Positions 25,459 to 33,151 of a stretch of DNA of 64,000 nt are shown in pieces. This DNA comes from Ottowia oryzae (GTDB lineage: Bacteria; Pseudomonadota; Gammaproteobacteria; Burkholderiales; Burkholderiaceae_C), in NCBI RefSeq assembly GCF_003008535.1, contig NZ_CP027666.1:1973501-2037500 (forward strand), written 5' to 3'. The notes beneath the pieces were generated by a model, which saw only the letters and a list, made by a program, of their open reading frames with translations, ran no database searches and had not been told where the DNA came from. How positions within the stretch are numbered: position 1 is the stretch's first letter; each line of letters begins with the position of its first letter. Made by a program: the position numbers and the translations under genes.

Positions 25459-25776
25459 TCAGGCGTAGCGGCAGATGTAGTGGTAGCTGTCGGTCACGCG
25501 GATGTCGAACGACGAATTGGCCGGCACGCTGAAGGTTTCGCCAGCGGATGAGCGCTGCCATGCGTCCGAGCCGGCCAGCTTGTATTCGCAGCTGCCGGCC
25601 ACGCATTCCATGGTTTCGGCGGCGCCGGTGGTGAAAGTCAGCGTGGCGGGCAGCACCACGCCCACGCTGGCCTTGCTGCCGTCGGCGGCGGTGAAGCCGT
25701 GCGACACGCATTTGCCGTCAAAGTAGACGTTGGCCTTGGTGGTCAGGGTGACGTTGGCGATGGTTTCGGTGGTCAT
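25459..25776 (-). CDS. ppnP: Pyrimidine/purine nucleoside phosphorylase PpnP
   Basis: The 105-residue product is a one-domain cupin of the DUF1255/YaiE family, which phosphorolyses several nucleosides to base and ribose 1-phosphate. NVYFDGKCVSHGFTAADG at the start and SFDIRVTDSYHYICRYA at the end are family features. It is slightly longer than the 94-residue E. coli protein at the N-terminus. It is divergent from trmJ. Confidence 0.93.
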   Translation of the reverse strand: MTTETIANVTLTTKANVYFDGKCVSHGFTAADGSKASVGVVLPATLTFTTGAAETMECVAGSCEYKLAGSDAWQRSSAGETFSVPANSSFDIRVTDSYHYICRYA

Positions 25777-25862
25777 GCTCAGGCGTTGGTTGAAAGGAAA
25801 GCGGCGATGTTAGCCGCCTGCCGTGCCGGGGGCGGCCCAGCCCGGCGCGCGACAATCGCCGC

Positions 25863-26765
25863 ATGCTTCAGCCCCGCACGCGCTTTGTCTTGATAGAAAC
25901 CAGCCACGCCGGCAACGTGGGCGCCGTCGCCCGCGCCATGAAGGTGATGGGCTTTGACGACCTGGTGCTGGTGCGCCCCCGCTGGCCCGACGTGCTGAGC
26001 CGCGACGAGGCCATCGAACGCGCCAGCGGCGCCGCCGACGTGCTGCAGCGCGCCCGCAGCGTGGCCACGCTGGAAGAAGCGCTGCACGGCATGACCCACC
26101 TGTGCGCCACCGCCATGACCCCGCGCGACTTCGGCCCGCCCACGCGCGCCCCGCGCGAGCACTTCAATTTGCTATTGAAACCAGAGCTGCCAGCGCAGAC
26201 TACACCAGCGCTAGAAGGCGATTTGGCTATCAATGGCACACTGGATTTAAGCCAGCCGCAGGGCGTGGCGTTCTTGTTTGGCTCAGAGCGCTACGGCATG
26301 GCCAACGAAGACGTGTACCGCTGCAACGTGGCCCTCAGCATCCCCACCGATCCGTCTTACGGCTCGCTCAACATCGCCGCCGCCGTGCAGCTGATCGCCT
26401 ACGACTGGCGCCAGGCGCTGGCCGCGTGCGGCTGGGGCTTCGGCGTGCAACCCGCCACCGCCGCCCCCCACCACGCCGACGCCGCCCAACAGGCCGGCAT
26501 GCTGGCGCACTGGGAAAGCGCGCTGGTCGACATCGGCTTTCTGGACCCAGCTGCGCCCAAGAAGCTGATGCCGCGCCTCACGCAGCTGTTCAACCGCGCG
26601 CAACCCACGGTGGAGGAAATCCACATCCTGCGCGGGATCGCGAAGGCGATGCAGGGCGCCGCCGCGCACGGCAGACGGCGCCGCGCCAGCCGCTTCAGCG
26701 GCGCAGCCGCCGCAGCCCCAGCGCCGCCGCCAGCAAACCCAGCAGCGCCAGCGCCCATTGGCTGA
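25863..26765 (+). CDS. trmJ: tRNA (cytidine32/uridine32-2'-O)-methyltransferase TrmJ
   Basis: The 300-residue SPOUT enzyme 2'-O-methylates position 32 of the tRNA anticodon loop. Motifs are ETSHAGNVGAVARAMK at the start and the SAM-knot segments FLFGSERYGMANED and IPTDPSYGSLNIAAAVQ. A hairpin-repeat copy sits in frame at 26167-26234, adding roughly 20 residues (LLLKPELPAQTTPALEGD) between the two conserved parts. The final 23 codons overlap the 3' end of the convergent IPTL-CTERM gene by 71 bp, and the alanine/proline-rich tail (AAAAAPAPPPANPAAPAP) is the antisense of its sorting signal. Confidence 0.93.
   Translation: MLQPRTRFVLIETSHAGNVGAVARAMKVMGFDDLVLVRPRWPDVLSRDEAIERASGAADVLQRARSVATLEEALHGMTHLCATAMTPRDFGPPTRAPREHFNLLLKPELPAQTTPALEGDLAINGTLDLSQPQGVAFLFGSERYGMANEDVYRCNVALSIPTDPSYGSLNIAAAVQLIAYDWRQALAACGWGFGVQPATAAPHHADAAQQAGMLAHWESALVDIGFLDPAAPKKLMPRLTQLFNRAQPTVEEIHILRGIAKAMQGAAAHGRRRRASRFSGAAAAAPAPPPANPAAPAPIG
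26167..26234 (+). repeat. Hairpin repeat copy inside trmJ, in frame
   Basis: GAGCTGCCAGCGCAG...CACCAGCGCTAGAAGGCGATTTGG: a plus-orientation copy within the coding sequence, between conserved SPOUT segments, with no stop codon. Confidence 0.75.
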
Positions 26766-27588
26766 GTGTGGGCACCGGCACCGCCGCCGCGAAGCTGGCC
26801 GACACCGTGGCCGGCGCCGTGACGTTGGTGAGGGTGCAGGTGTCCGTGGTGCCCACGCGGGTACAGCCGGTGAAGCTGGCCACGGTGTAACCGGCGGCCG
26901 GCACGGCGGTGCAGGTGGTGCTGGCGCCGTCCGGCACCGGTCTGGGCGTGCAGGACACGCTGCCACCGGCGGCGGGTGCTGCGGTGGCGGTGATGGTGTG
27001 CGCCGACCCCAGGATGTAGTTCAGGTCGTCCAGCACAAACTGCTGGTACGCTCCCCCAGGCACACTGGTGAAAACCACCCGGTCGACATTGACGATCGGG
27101 CTCAGGTCCACCAGCGTGGGGCCCGTGTTGGTGGGCGAGAAGGTCAGCAAGGCGACCGACGTGGCGCCGACAAAGCCTTCGACTCGCACCTGCGGAGCGG
27201 GTGTGAACGCTGTCGTCAGTTGCGCGCTGCTCAGTGAAAACACGCCGCCACCGCTGCGCGTGACCGTGGCGGGGTTCCCGCCCGCATTGAACGCGATGTT
27301 GGGGCTGGAGACGGTGCCAGTAGCGTAACCCCCTCCCGTTGTTGGGCCATCGGCGCAGAACATGTTGGCCCAATTCAGGCCGCCCGTGCCGTTGGGGATA
27401 GCGCTGGTGGGACAAGGAATGGCATCGAAGTTCAGCAACATCGCCTGCGCGTGGGCCGAGGGCGCCGCCAGGCCCAGCAGCCAGGCACAGCCCGCAACGG
27501 CCAGTGCACGACGCAGGCCCGGTCGGCCGCGCGGGGCGTCTGTGCGTGAAGCCAACGGGGCGAAGCGTAGAGGGGGCAGCGTGGGCAT
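26695..27588 (-). CDS. IPTL-CTERM sorted, secreted protein
   Basis: The 297-residue product has a signal peptide (LAVAGCAWLLGLAAPSAHA near residues 29-47), a beta-rich body and an IPTL-CTERM tail: PTLSQWALALLGLLAAALGL followed by RRLRR. This tripartite tail marks substrates of an exosortase-like sorting system. About residues 200-265 (GGSVSCTP, AAGYTVASFTGC, TVSASF) resemble bacterial surface beta repeats. The start has AAGGATT five bases upstream. Function is unknown; a surface or matrix role is inferred. No exosortase gene is in the window. Its 3' end overlaps trmJ. Confidence 0.85.
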   Translation of the reverse strand: MPTLPPLRFAPLASRTDAPRGRPGLRRALAVAGCAWLLGLAAPSAHAQAMLLNFDAIPCPTSAIPNGTGGLNWANMFCADGPTTGGGYATGTVSSPNIAFNAGGNPATVTRSGGGVFSLSSAQLTTAFTPAPQVRVEGFVGATSVALLTFSPTNTGPTLVDLSPIVNVDRVVFTSVPGGAYQQFVLDDLNYILGSAHTITATAAPAAGGSVSCTPRPVPDGASTTCTAVPAAGYTVASFTGCTRVGTTDTCTLTNVTAPATVSASFAAAVPVPTLSQWALALLGLLAAALGLRRLRR

Positions 27589-27942
27589 CGGCGAATCCTT
27601 GGCGAAGGTGGGTGAACTGCGGTTGGTGAAGGTAGGTATTTTGTATCAAAAAACATCTAAATACAGCCGAATGTTTCCGGTCCGCGCCGCTCCGGGCTTA
27701 GCGGAACGACCGGAACTCGGGAGCCGCTGAACCCGCTGCCTACCAGCGTGCACCGCCGGCAGGGGTGCCCGGACACGCCATGGAGGTGGCTTGCGCTTGG
27801 TAGGAAATCGGGCCTAGGCGCGCTCTGAGGCCGATTGATGAGTTGTGTAGAGCCGCGCCACTCACATGGCACTGGCCCCCTGGGGTTTCCCAACTCAGCC
27901 TGCCGCCCATAGCCGGCAGCGGCGGTAGACTCGCTCCCCACC
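27589..27942. other. Divergent intergenic region, IPTL-CTERM gene / cysE
   Basis: A 354-bp divergent promoter region. It includes an AT-rich stretch around 27630-27665 that probably holds the minus-strand promoter, and GC-rich inverted sequences around 27680-27730. No gene was recognised in it. Confidence 0.5.
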
Positions 27943-28713
27943 ATGCTGCAGCGCATCCGCTCATACACCCACGCCATTCTGGAGCGCGACCCCGCCGCGC
28001 GCAGCGTGTGGGACGTCGTGTTTTCCTACCCCGGCTTTCATGCGCTGGTGCTGCACCGCATCGCGCACCCGCTGTGGGGCGCCGGCTGGTTCTGGCTGGC
28101 GCGCTGGATATCGCACTGGGGGCGTTTTCTCACGGGCATCGAAATCCACCCCGGCGCCACGATTGGCGAGCGCGTCTTCATCGACCACGGCATGGGCGTG
28201 GTGATTGGCGAGACGGCCGAGATCGGCGACGACTGCACCATCTACCAGGGCGTCACGCTCGGCGGCACCTCGCTCACCAAGGGCAGCAAACGCCACCCCA
28301 CGCTGGGCAAGGGCGTGATCGTGGGCGCCAACAGCCAAGTGCTGGGCGGCTTCACGGTGGGCGACGGCGCCAAGATCGGCAGCAACGCGGTGGTCACCAA
28401 GCCGGTGCCCGCGGGCGCCACGGCGGTGGGCAACCCCGCGCGCATCATCCACGCCGAGGCCGACGCCCGGCGCGAAGCCGCAGCGGCCAAGCTGGGCTTT
28501 TCGGCCTACGGCATCACCCAGAGCGATGACCCGGTCAGCCTGGCGCTGCGCGGCCTGATCGACGGCACCGCCAGCCAGGAACACCAGATCGCCCTGCTGT
28601 GGCAGGCCGTCGAACGCCTGGCCTGCAAGATGGACCCGGGCTGCGTGCCCAAGGAAGCGGCGCTGGAAGAGAGCTTCGAGGCCGACAAGCTGAACGAGCT
28701 GGTGGGCAAGTAG
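27943..28713 (+). CDS. cysE: Serine O-acetyltransferase
   Basis: The 256-residue product transfers acetyl from acetyl-CoA to serine, the first step of cysteine synthesis. Left-handed beta-helix hexapeptide repeats run from about residue 65 to 155, with the catalytic FIDHGMGVVIGE, the TIYQGVTLGGT loop and VGNPARII. The C-terminal 90 residues are longer than the minimal enzyme and of unknown role. It is cytoplasmic. No neighbouring cys gene is present. Confidence 0.95.
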   Translation: MLQRIRSYTHAILERDPAARSVWDVVFSYPGFHALVLHRIAHPLWGAGWFWLARWISHWGRFLTGIEIHPGATIGERVFIDHGMGVVIGETAEIGDDCTIYQGVTLGGTSLTKGSKRHPTLGKGVIVGANSQVLGGFTVGDGAKIGSNAVVTKPVPAGATAVGNPARIIHAEADARREAAAAKLGFSAYGITQSDDPVSLALRGLIDGTASQEHQIALLWQAVERLACKMDPGCVPKEAALEESFEADKLNELVGK

Positions 28714-28788
28714 GCACGACGCTTCGCGCTGCTTTCGCGCTTGGGCGGCGACGCAGCACTGGCCATGCGCAGGATCGGGATAAGTCGC

Positions 28789-29808
28789 CTACAGCACGGT
28801 CTGCAGGTGTGCCCGCAGGAGCCGCAGGTTGACAAATGTCAGGTCGTACATGGCCGACAGGCCGCCAGCCTGGTCGTCGGCGATGTGCGGCGAGCAGATC
28901 ACGAAGTGCTGGCGTTCCAGCCCCAGGCGCTTGCGCAGGCGCAGGTACTTGTCCAGGTCGCGCTGAAACTCACCGCTTTTGCACTCGACGACCACCGGCG
29001 TGCGACCAGCGGGTAGCACCACCACGTCCAGCTCGTGCAGGTCCTCATTCGGGAAGGTGACTTTCACGCCGCGCGCGCAGGAGATTTGGCGCCGACCGAC
29101 GGCTTTGCAGGCCTCCAGCGCTTCCAGAAACACGTACCACTCCAGCCAGCCGCCTTCAAAAAAGCGGCGTACGGCAGGCGCGGTTTGCAGCGTCAGGCGC
29201 ACGATCTTTTCGGGCTTTTGGTAGTGGTACCGGCCAAAAAGCGTGTGGCCGTACAGCGTGCGGCACAGTTGGTTGACGGCCTGGGCGTCCTTCTGCGGCA
29301 GGCGCGCCAGTTCCAGGTTGATCCAGCCGTGGCCCTTGCGGTAGGCAAAAGCCACGCGGTCGATCAGCTCGCCGAACAAGTCCAGGCGGTCGCCCAGCAG
29401 GCGCGCGGCGTCGTCAAAAAAGCCGGTCGTGTCGACCTGGGCGTAGTCGAACGTGGCGTTGATCTTGCGGCCGGCAAACCACGCCTGCAACGGCAGGTGT
29501 TGCTCTGCGGTGGCGAAGTTGGCCGTGTTCTGGGCGTCCACGTCCGTGAATTGGGCACCTGCGCCCGCTGCGGTGGCAGCAGCCTCCGCGGCAGCGCCCT
29601 GGTTAGCCGGCTCGTCGTCGTCCGCCGCGCGCAAGGCTTGCAATTCGCGCATGGCGGCGGCGTAGCGCTCTACCAGTTTTTCGACGAAGAACACCGTGCC
29701 GTACACGGTGCTGGCGCGGCCGCAGCGGCTGCAGGCCGTGGTTTGGCCGACAGGTGTGGCTGCGTCTTCTGACACAAAGCCGCATGCGTTGCAGCGGTAG
29801 ATAGGCAT
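28789..29808 (-). CDS. Zinc-ribbon protein with a Card1/DUF1887-like PD-(D/E)XK nuclease domain
   Basis: The 339-residue product starts with a zinc ribbon, CNACGFVSEDA...CSRCGR (residues about 7-31), followed by a charged helical linker. The last ~130 residues look like a DUF1887/Card1-type restriction-endonuclease fold: GGWLEWYVFLEALE, then ELDVVVLPAGRTPVVVECKSG, giving the D-(E)XK metal site. CARF-linked Card1/Can2 nucleases carry the same domain and cut DNA or RNA when bound by cyclic oligoadenylate. No CARF domain or CRISPR genes are visible here; the N-terminal half differs. Nuclease activity is inferred from motifs; the trigger is unknown. It lies next to cysE and mog with no obvious link. 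Confidence 0.75.
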   Translation of the reverse strand: MPIYRCNACGFVSEDAATPVGQTTACSRCGRASTVYGTVFFVEKLVERYAAAMRELQALRAADDDEPANQGAAAEAAATAAGAGAQFTDVDAQNTANFATAEQHLPLQAWFAGRKINATFDYAQVDTTGFFDDAARLLGDRLDLFGELIDRVAFAYRKGHGWINLELARLPQKDAQAVNQLCRTLYGHTLFGRYHYQKPEKIVRLTLQTAPAVRRFFEGGWLEWYVFLEALEACKAVGRRQISCARGVKVTFPNEDLHELDVVVLPAGRTPVVVECKSGEFQRDLDKYLRLRKRLGLERQHFVICSPHIADDQAGGLSAMYDLTFVNLRLLRAHLQTVL

Positions 29809-29822
29809 GTTGCTATGAGAAA

Positions 29823-29880
29823 GCTAGCTGGTCGCGCAGATCCCTCCGGCGCTGGCGACTTGTTTTAAAGGCAATTTAGC
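29823..29880 (+). repeat. Degenerate hairpin repeat copy
   Basis: AGCTAGCTGGTCGCGCAG...CCGGCGCTGGCGACTTG retains the spacing but few exact positions of the repeat. It lies just upstream of the zinc-ribbon gene start. Confidence 0.4.
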
Positions 29881-29953
29881 CCGTGTTTTTACACCAGGAT
29901 ACATGCCGCGCTGCGGCACATCCTGCACGAATGCGCCGCCAGCGGCGATAGCG

Positions 29954-30547
29954 TCACGCTGGCCGCACCGCGCTCTTGGGCCGAAACGCCTTGCACACCG
30001 CGTCGTGCGTTTCAAGGTAGGGCCCGCCGATCAGGTCGATGCAGTAGGGCACGGCGGCGAAGATGCCGTGCACTTTCTGGCTGCCGTCGGCCGCCCTCAG
30101 GCCTTCCAGCGTTTCGGCGATGGCCTTGGGCTGGCCGGGCAGGTTGATGATGAGCGATTGCCCGCGGATCACCGCCACCTGGCGGCTCAGGATGGCGGTG
30201 GGCACGAAGGCCAGGCTGATCTGGCGCATTTGCTCGCCAAAGCCGGGTAGGGTCTTGTCGGCCACGGCCAGGGTGGCTTCGGGCGTGACGTCGCGCGGCG
30301 CGGGGCCGGTGCCGCCGGTGGTCAGCACCAGGGCGCAGCCCGCGTCCACCAGGTCGATCAGCGTTTGGCTGATGGTGGCCTGCTCGTCGGGGATCAGGCG
30401 CGGCTCAAACCGGATCGGGTTCTTCAGCGCGCGCGTCAGCCAGTCTTGCAGCGCGGGCAGGCCCTTGTCTTCATAGGCGCCGGTGGAGGCGCGGTCGCTG
30501 ATCGACACGATGCCGATGGTGACGGGGTCTGGCGTGCGTTCGCTCAT
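29954..30547 (-). CDS. mog: Molybdopterin adenylyltransferase
   Basis: The 197-residue product activates molybdopterin with ATP for molybdate insertion. MogA/MoaB-type motifs are IGIVSISDRASTGAYEDKG, TTGGTGPAPRDVTPEAT and INLPGQPKAIAETL. Length and sequence fit E. coli MogA rather than MoaB. It is 34 bp downstream of darP on the same strand, with a hairpin repeat in the gap. The window also holds a molbindin and a ModA-like protein, both distant. Confidence 0.94.
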   Translation of the reverse strand: MSERTPDPVTIGIVSISDRASTGAYEDKGLPALQDWLTRALKNPIRFEPRLIPDEQATISQTLIDLVDAGCALVLTTGGTGPAPRDVTPEATLAVADKTLPGFGEQMRQISLAFVPTAILSRQVAVIRGQSLIINLPGQPKAIAETLEGLRAADGSQKVHGIFAAVPYCIDLIGGPYLETHDAVCKAFRPKSAVRPA

Positions 30548-30550
30548 GCT

Positions 30551-30600
30551 TGTTTGCTATTCAATCGGTAGCTGCTGGCGCTTATCGGGCGTGCGCTTCA
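30551..30600 (+). repeat. Hairpin repeat copy at the darP/mog junction
   Basis: TTTGCTATTCAATCGGTAGCTGCTGGCGCTT...GTGCGCTT: a plus-orientation copy spanning the short gap and the last codons of darP. Confidence 0.6.
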
Positions 30601-31280
30601 CCGGTATAACCTGCGTCATCCGGGTCAACCGGCTGCACCGGGCGCTGCTCGGCCTCGGCTTCGGCGCGCTCCAGCGCGTCGCGCACCAGCTGGAAGAGTT
30701 CGCGAAACGCGCGGCCCTGGCGCGGCGCTTGTCCTTGGGATTCGGCCACTTGGGCCTCTGCGGCGCTGGGGGCGTCTTTGCGGGCTTGGCGCACCAGCGC
30801 GCGCAGCTGCTGCACGTCGGTTTCAGGAAACTGCGTGACCCAGGCGTTGACGGCCGCGTCATCGGCGATCAGGCGGTCGCGCCAGTTTTCGGCTGCGTGC
30901 AGGCGCAGCGTGTCTTTGGCCGAGCCTTTGCGCTGCACTTCCAGCGCGGCGCGGATGGCGGCGATTTGCTCTTCGTCCAGCAGGCGCATTTGCTTGCCCA
31001 CGAACTGGGCCTGGCGGCGCTTGCCTTCAAAGTTGGTGATGCGGCGCAGCTCGGCCAGCGCGTCGACCAGCTTGGTGGGCAGATCGAGCGGCGTGAACAG
31101 GTCGGCGCGCAGGCCCAGCAGCTCTTCGCCCAGCGCCTGCAACTCGGTGCTTTGCGCTTTCAGCTCGGTCTTGCTGGGGCCGTCGCCGCGCATTTCGCGC
31201 TGCAGTTGTTCGTCCATCTCGCTGCCTTCGGCGACGAACTGGCCGCGAACGAAATAGCCTTTTTTGGGTTTACGGGACAT
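30582..31280 (-). CDS. darP: DarP (YjgA), 50S ribosome biogenesis factor
   Basis: The 232-residue product matches the DUF615/YjgA family (MSRKPKKGYFVRGQFVAEGSE, then PTKLVDALAELRRITNFEGKRRQ), which associates with late 50S subunits. In E. coli yjgA is divergent from pmbA; here the same pairing is kept, but the 1.9 kb between the two genes contains a repeat and an IS30 element. The C-terminal tail (ERAEAEAEQRPVQPVDPDD) is disordered and partly encoded by the hairpin repeat. Confidence 0.92.
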   Translation of the reverse strand: MSRKPKKGYFVRGQFVAEGSEMDEQLQREMRGDGPSKTELKAQSTELQALGEELLGLRADLFTPLDLPTKLVDALAELRRITNFEGKRRQAQFVGKQMRLLDEEQIAAIRAALEVQRKGSAKDTLRLHAAENWRDRLIADDAAVNAWVTQFPETDVQQLRALVRQARKDAPSAAEAQVAESQGQAPRQGRAFRELFQLVRDALERAEAEAEQRPVQPVDPDDAGYTGEAHAR

Positions 31281-31351
31281 GGTGTGACTCTACAGGCGAA
31301 GGGCGCGTGCCGGGTGGGCGCCGGTCGGGGCGTGGGTGCGTCGCGGTGAAT

Positions 31352-31415
31352 GCTTTGGATTTTATAGCTGGTGGCGCAGGTGGGGTGGGCGCTGGAAGGG
31401 GATTTTGCTTATGAA
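31352..31415 (+). repeat. Hairpin repeat copy upstream of darP
   Basis: GGATTTTATAGCTGGTGGCGCAGG...GGGCGCTGGAAGGGGATTTTGC: a plus-orientation copy with both flanking T/A tracts. Confidence 0.75.
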
Positions 31416-31436
31416 ATTGTCGTGTGGATTTGGCTG

Positions 31437-31503
31437 AGGGCGGAGGCCGGGTCTCGGCCCGGCGGCCGACCTGCTTTCTTTTGCTTCGCCAAAAGAAAGT
31501 AGG
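31437..31503 (+). repeat. Long dispersed repeat, copy 1, left part (split by IS30)
   Basis: GGCCGGGTCTCGGCCCGGCGGCCG and the hairpin CTTTCTTTTG-CTTCGC-CAAAAGAAAG match the start of the long repeats at 44073 and 44917. The copy stops at the IS30 inverted repeat and resumes at 32657. Confidence 0.85.
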
Positions 31504-32656
31504 GGCGGAGTCAAGTGCGAAGTGCAACACCTAGGCTATTGCGGAGATGCGGTGTTGCCTTGGTCCTGACTGAGAGCCAGGGCAAATACCTGAAGTGGTG
31601 TTCTCCAGTCCAATGTCTGGCGTCTGGCGCGGCCGGGTGTTGAGCAGATCGGCAATGGCATCCAACTCTTGCTGTGAGTGCAGTGACAGGTCTGCGTTCT
31701 TGGGCAGGTACTGCCGCAGCAATCCGTTGGTGTTCTCGCAGCTGCCTCGCTGCCACGGGCTGTGCGGATCGCAAAAGTACACCTTGACGCCCGTCTTGGC
31801 CGTCAGCTGCGCATGGTGCGCCATCTCCTTGCCTTGGTCGTACGTCAGGCTCTGGCGCATCGGCTGGGCAATCGCATTGAGCTTGGCTGCAAAGCTTTGT
31901 AGCGCTGTTGTCGCTGTCGCATCCGTCATCTTGGCCAGTACCACCAAGCGACTGGTGCGCTCGACCAGCACGCCCACCGAGGATTGGTTGCGCGAGCCCT
32001 TGATGAAGTCCCCCTCCCAATGTCCAGGCATGAGCCGCTCTTCGATCTCGGGCGGGCGCACATGGATGCTCACGATGTCCGCCAGCGTGCCGCGGCGATC
32101 CTCGCCGCGCGAGCGCGGGCGTCTTGCTCCGCGCCCCTGGCGCAGCAAGGCGACCAACTCCCGGCGCAAGGCCCCGCGGGGCGTGGCATAGATGGCGGTG
32201 TAGATCGTCTCGTGGCTGGCTTGCAAGGCAACGCATCGCGGGTGCTGGCGCTTGAGTGTGGCGGCAATCTGGGCGGGCGACCAGCCCTGCTGCAGCAGCA
32301 TGCGCACCTGGGCCCACAGGGCCGTGCATGGATGGAGCTTGCGTGGGGGCCGAGCCAGCCTGCGCTGTCTGCGGCTGCGCAGGCTGGCTCGATGTGCGTC
32401 GTAGCCTCCAGCGATCCGGGGGCGGCCTATCACGGGTGTATCGCAAGGAGGCTGGTAGCCGTTGCGCGAGAGCTCTCGCGTGATGGTGCTGGGGGCGCGA
32501 TTCAATGCCTGGGCGATAGATCTGGCGCTGGCGTGCTCCAGCTTCATCGCCATGATCGTCTCTCGATCCTGCTCGCTCAGCTGTCGGTAACTCTTGCTCA
32601 TGAAGTGGCTCCTGTCCAGTTGGATTCAGGTGTTGCACTTCACTATAGAAACCGCC
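31504..32656 (-). mobile_element. IS30-family insertion sequence
   Basis: A 1,153-bp element bounded by 29-bp imperfect inverted repeats. The left end (31504-31532) begins GGCGGAGTC and ends GAAGTGCAACACCT; the right end (32628-32656) is its complement with GGCGGTTTC. The ends share the inner GAAGTGCAACACCT exactly. One transposase gene fills it. Both flanks belong to one long repeat, so the insertion site is clear; no target duplication is obvious, though a 2-3-bp one could be missed. Confidence 0.9.
31531..32601 (-). CDS. IS30-family transposase
   Basis: The 356-residue DDE transposase looks intact. The N-terminal helix-turn-helix (LSEQDRETIMAMKLEHASAR and RAPSTITRELSRNGY) binds the ends. 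The acidic triad is visible: Asp in GHWEGDFIKG, Asp in LTYDQGKEMAHH and Glu in GSCENTNGLLRQYLPK. Length and motifs fit IS30 family members. The stop codon overlaps the left inverted repeat. Confidence 0.96.
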   Translation of the reverse strand: MSKSYRQLSEQDRETIMAMKLEHASARSIAQALNRAPSTITRELSRNGYQPPCDTPVIGRPRIAGGYDAHRASLRSRRQRRLARPPRKLHPCTALWAQVRMLLQQGWSPAQIAATLKRQHPRCVALQASHETIYTAIYATPRGALRRELVALLRQGRGARRPRSRGEDRRGTLADIVSIHVRPPEIEERLMPGHWEGDFIKGSRNQSSVGVLVERTSRLVVLAKMTDATATTALQSFAAKLNAIAQPMRQSLTYDQGKEMAHHAQLTAKTGVKVYFCDPHSPWQRGSCENTNGLLRQYLPKNADLSLHSQQELDAIADLLNTRPRQTPDIGLENTTSGICPGSQSGPRQHRISAIA

Positions 32657-32935
32657 ACTGAAAAGAAAGGCGACCCCGCTTGCCGTGTCCCTCCGCTTCG
32701 CTGCGGGCAACCTGCGATGCTCGCGGGAGAGCCGCTGCCGCAGAACTCACTTCGCGCTTGCAGCGCTTCGCTCAGACAACTGCGGCAAATCAGAGCACGA
32801 AGCGTGGGCATCCTTCGGTGCCCCCGCGCGCCTCACCCGCTGCGCTTCTCGGCACGTCCAGAGGGGATCGAAGCCCGACACGGGCGATCGCTGCGCTCGG
32901 CCTGAGATGGAGCCCGTCTACCCGCGCTAGTTTCA
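32657..32935 (+). repeat. Long dispersed repeat, copy 1, right part
   Basis: AAAGAAAGGCGACCCC, CTTCGCTGCGGGCAACCTGCG, GCAGAACTCACTTCGC, CAGACAACTGCGG and GGCACGTCCAGAGGGGATC occur in the same order in the copy read from 44917 down. Open frames through this region are not credible genes. Confidence 0.8.
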
Positions 32936-33151
32936 CCCGCTGTCAACGCCGAATTCAACGACACCACAAGCCAAAGCCCAGCCACGCCCAGCACCCCGCC
33001 GAACCAAGGCCGCGGAGCAGGCCGTGCCAGCAAACGCGGTGGCCGCACCTGTGGCGGCCACTCGCGTTGTCCCCCCTCCCGAAGCGCGCAGCGCGAAGAG
33101 AGAGGGGGGAAGGCGCGTCAGCGCCTCAGGGGGGAGTCCTAAAATGCTCTC
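32936..33151. other. Leader region of pmbA
   Basis: The 216 bases between the long repeat and pmbA contain the second GGGGGAAGGCGCG element at 33069-33137 and no gene. The element ends 14 bases before the pmbA start, so it lies in the leader. Confidence 0.5.
33069..33137. repeat. GGGGGAAGGCGCG repeat, copy 2
   Basis: TCCCCCCTCCCGAAGCGCG...GGGGGGAAGGCGCGTCAGCGCCTCAGGGGGGAG; complementary C- and G-runs can pair. It shares its core with 19432-19478. Confidence 0.7.
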
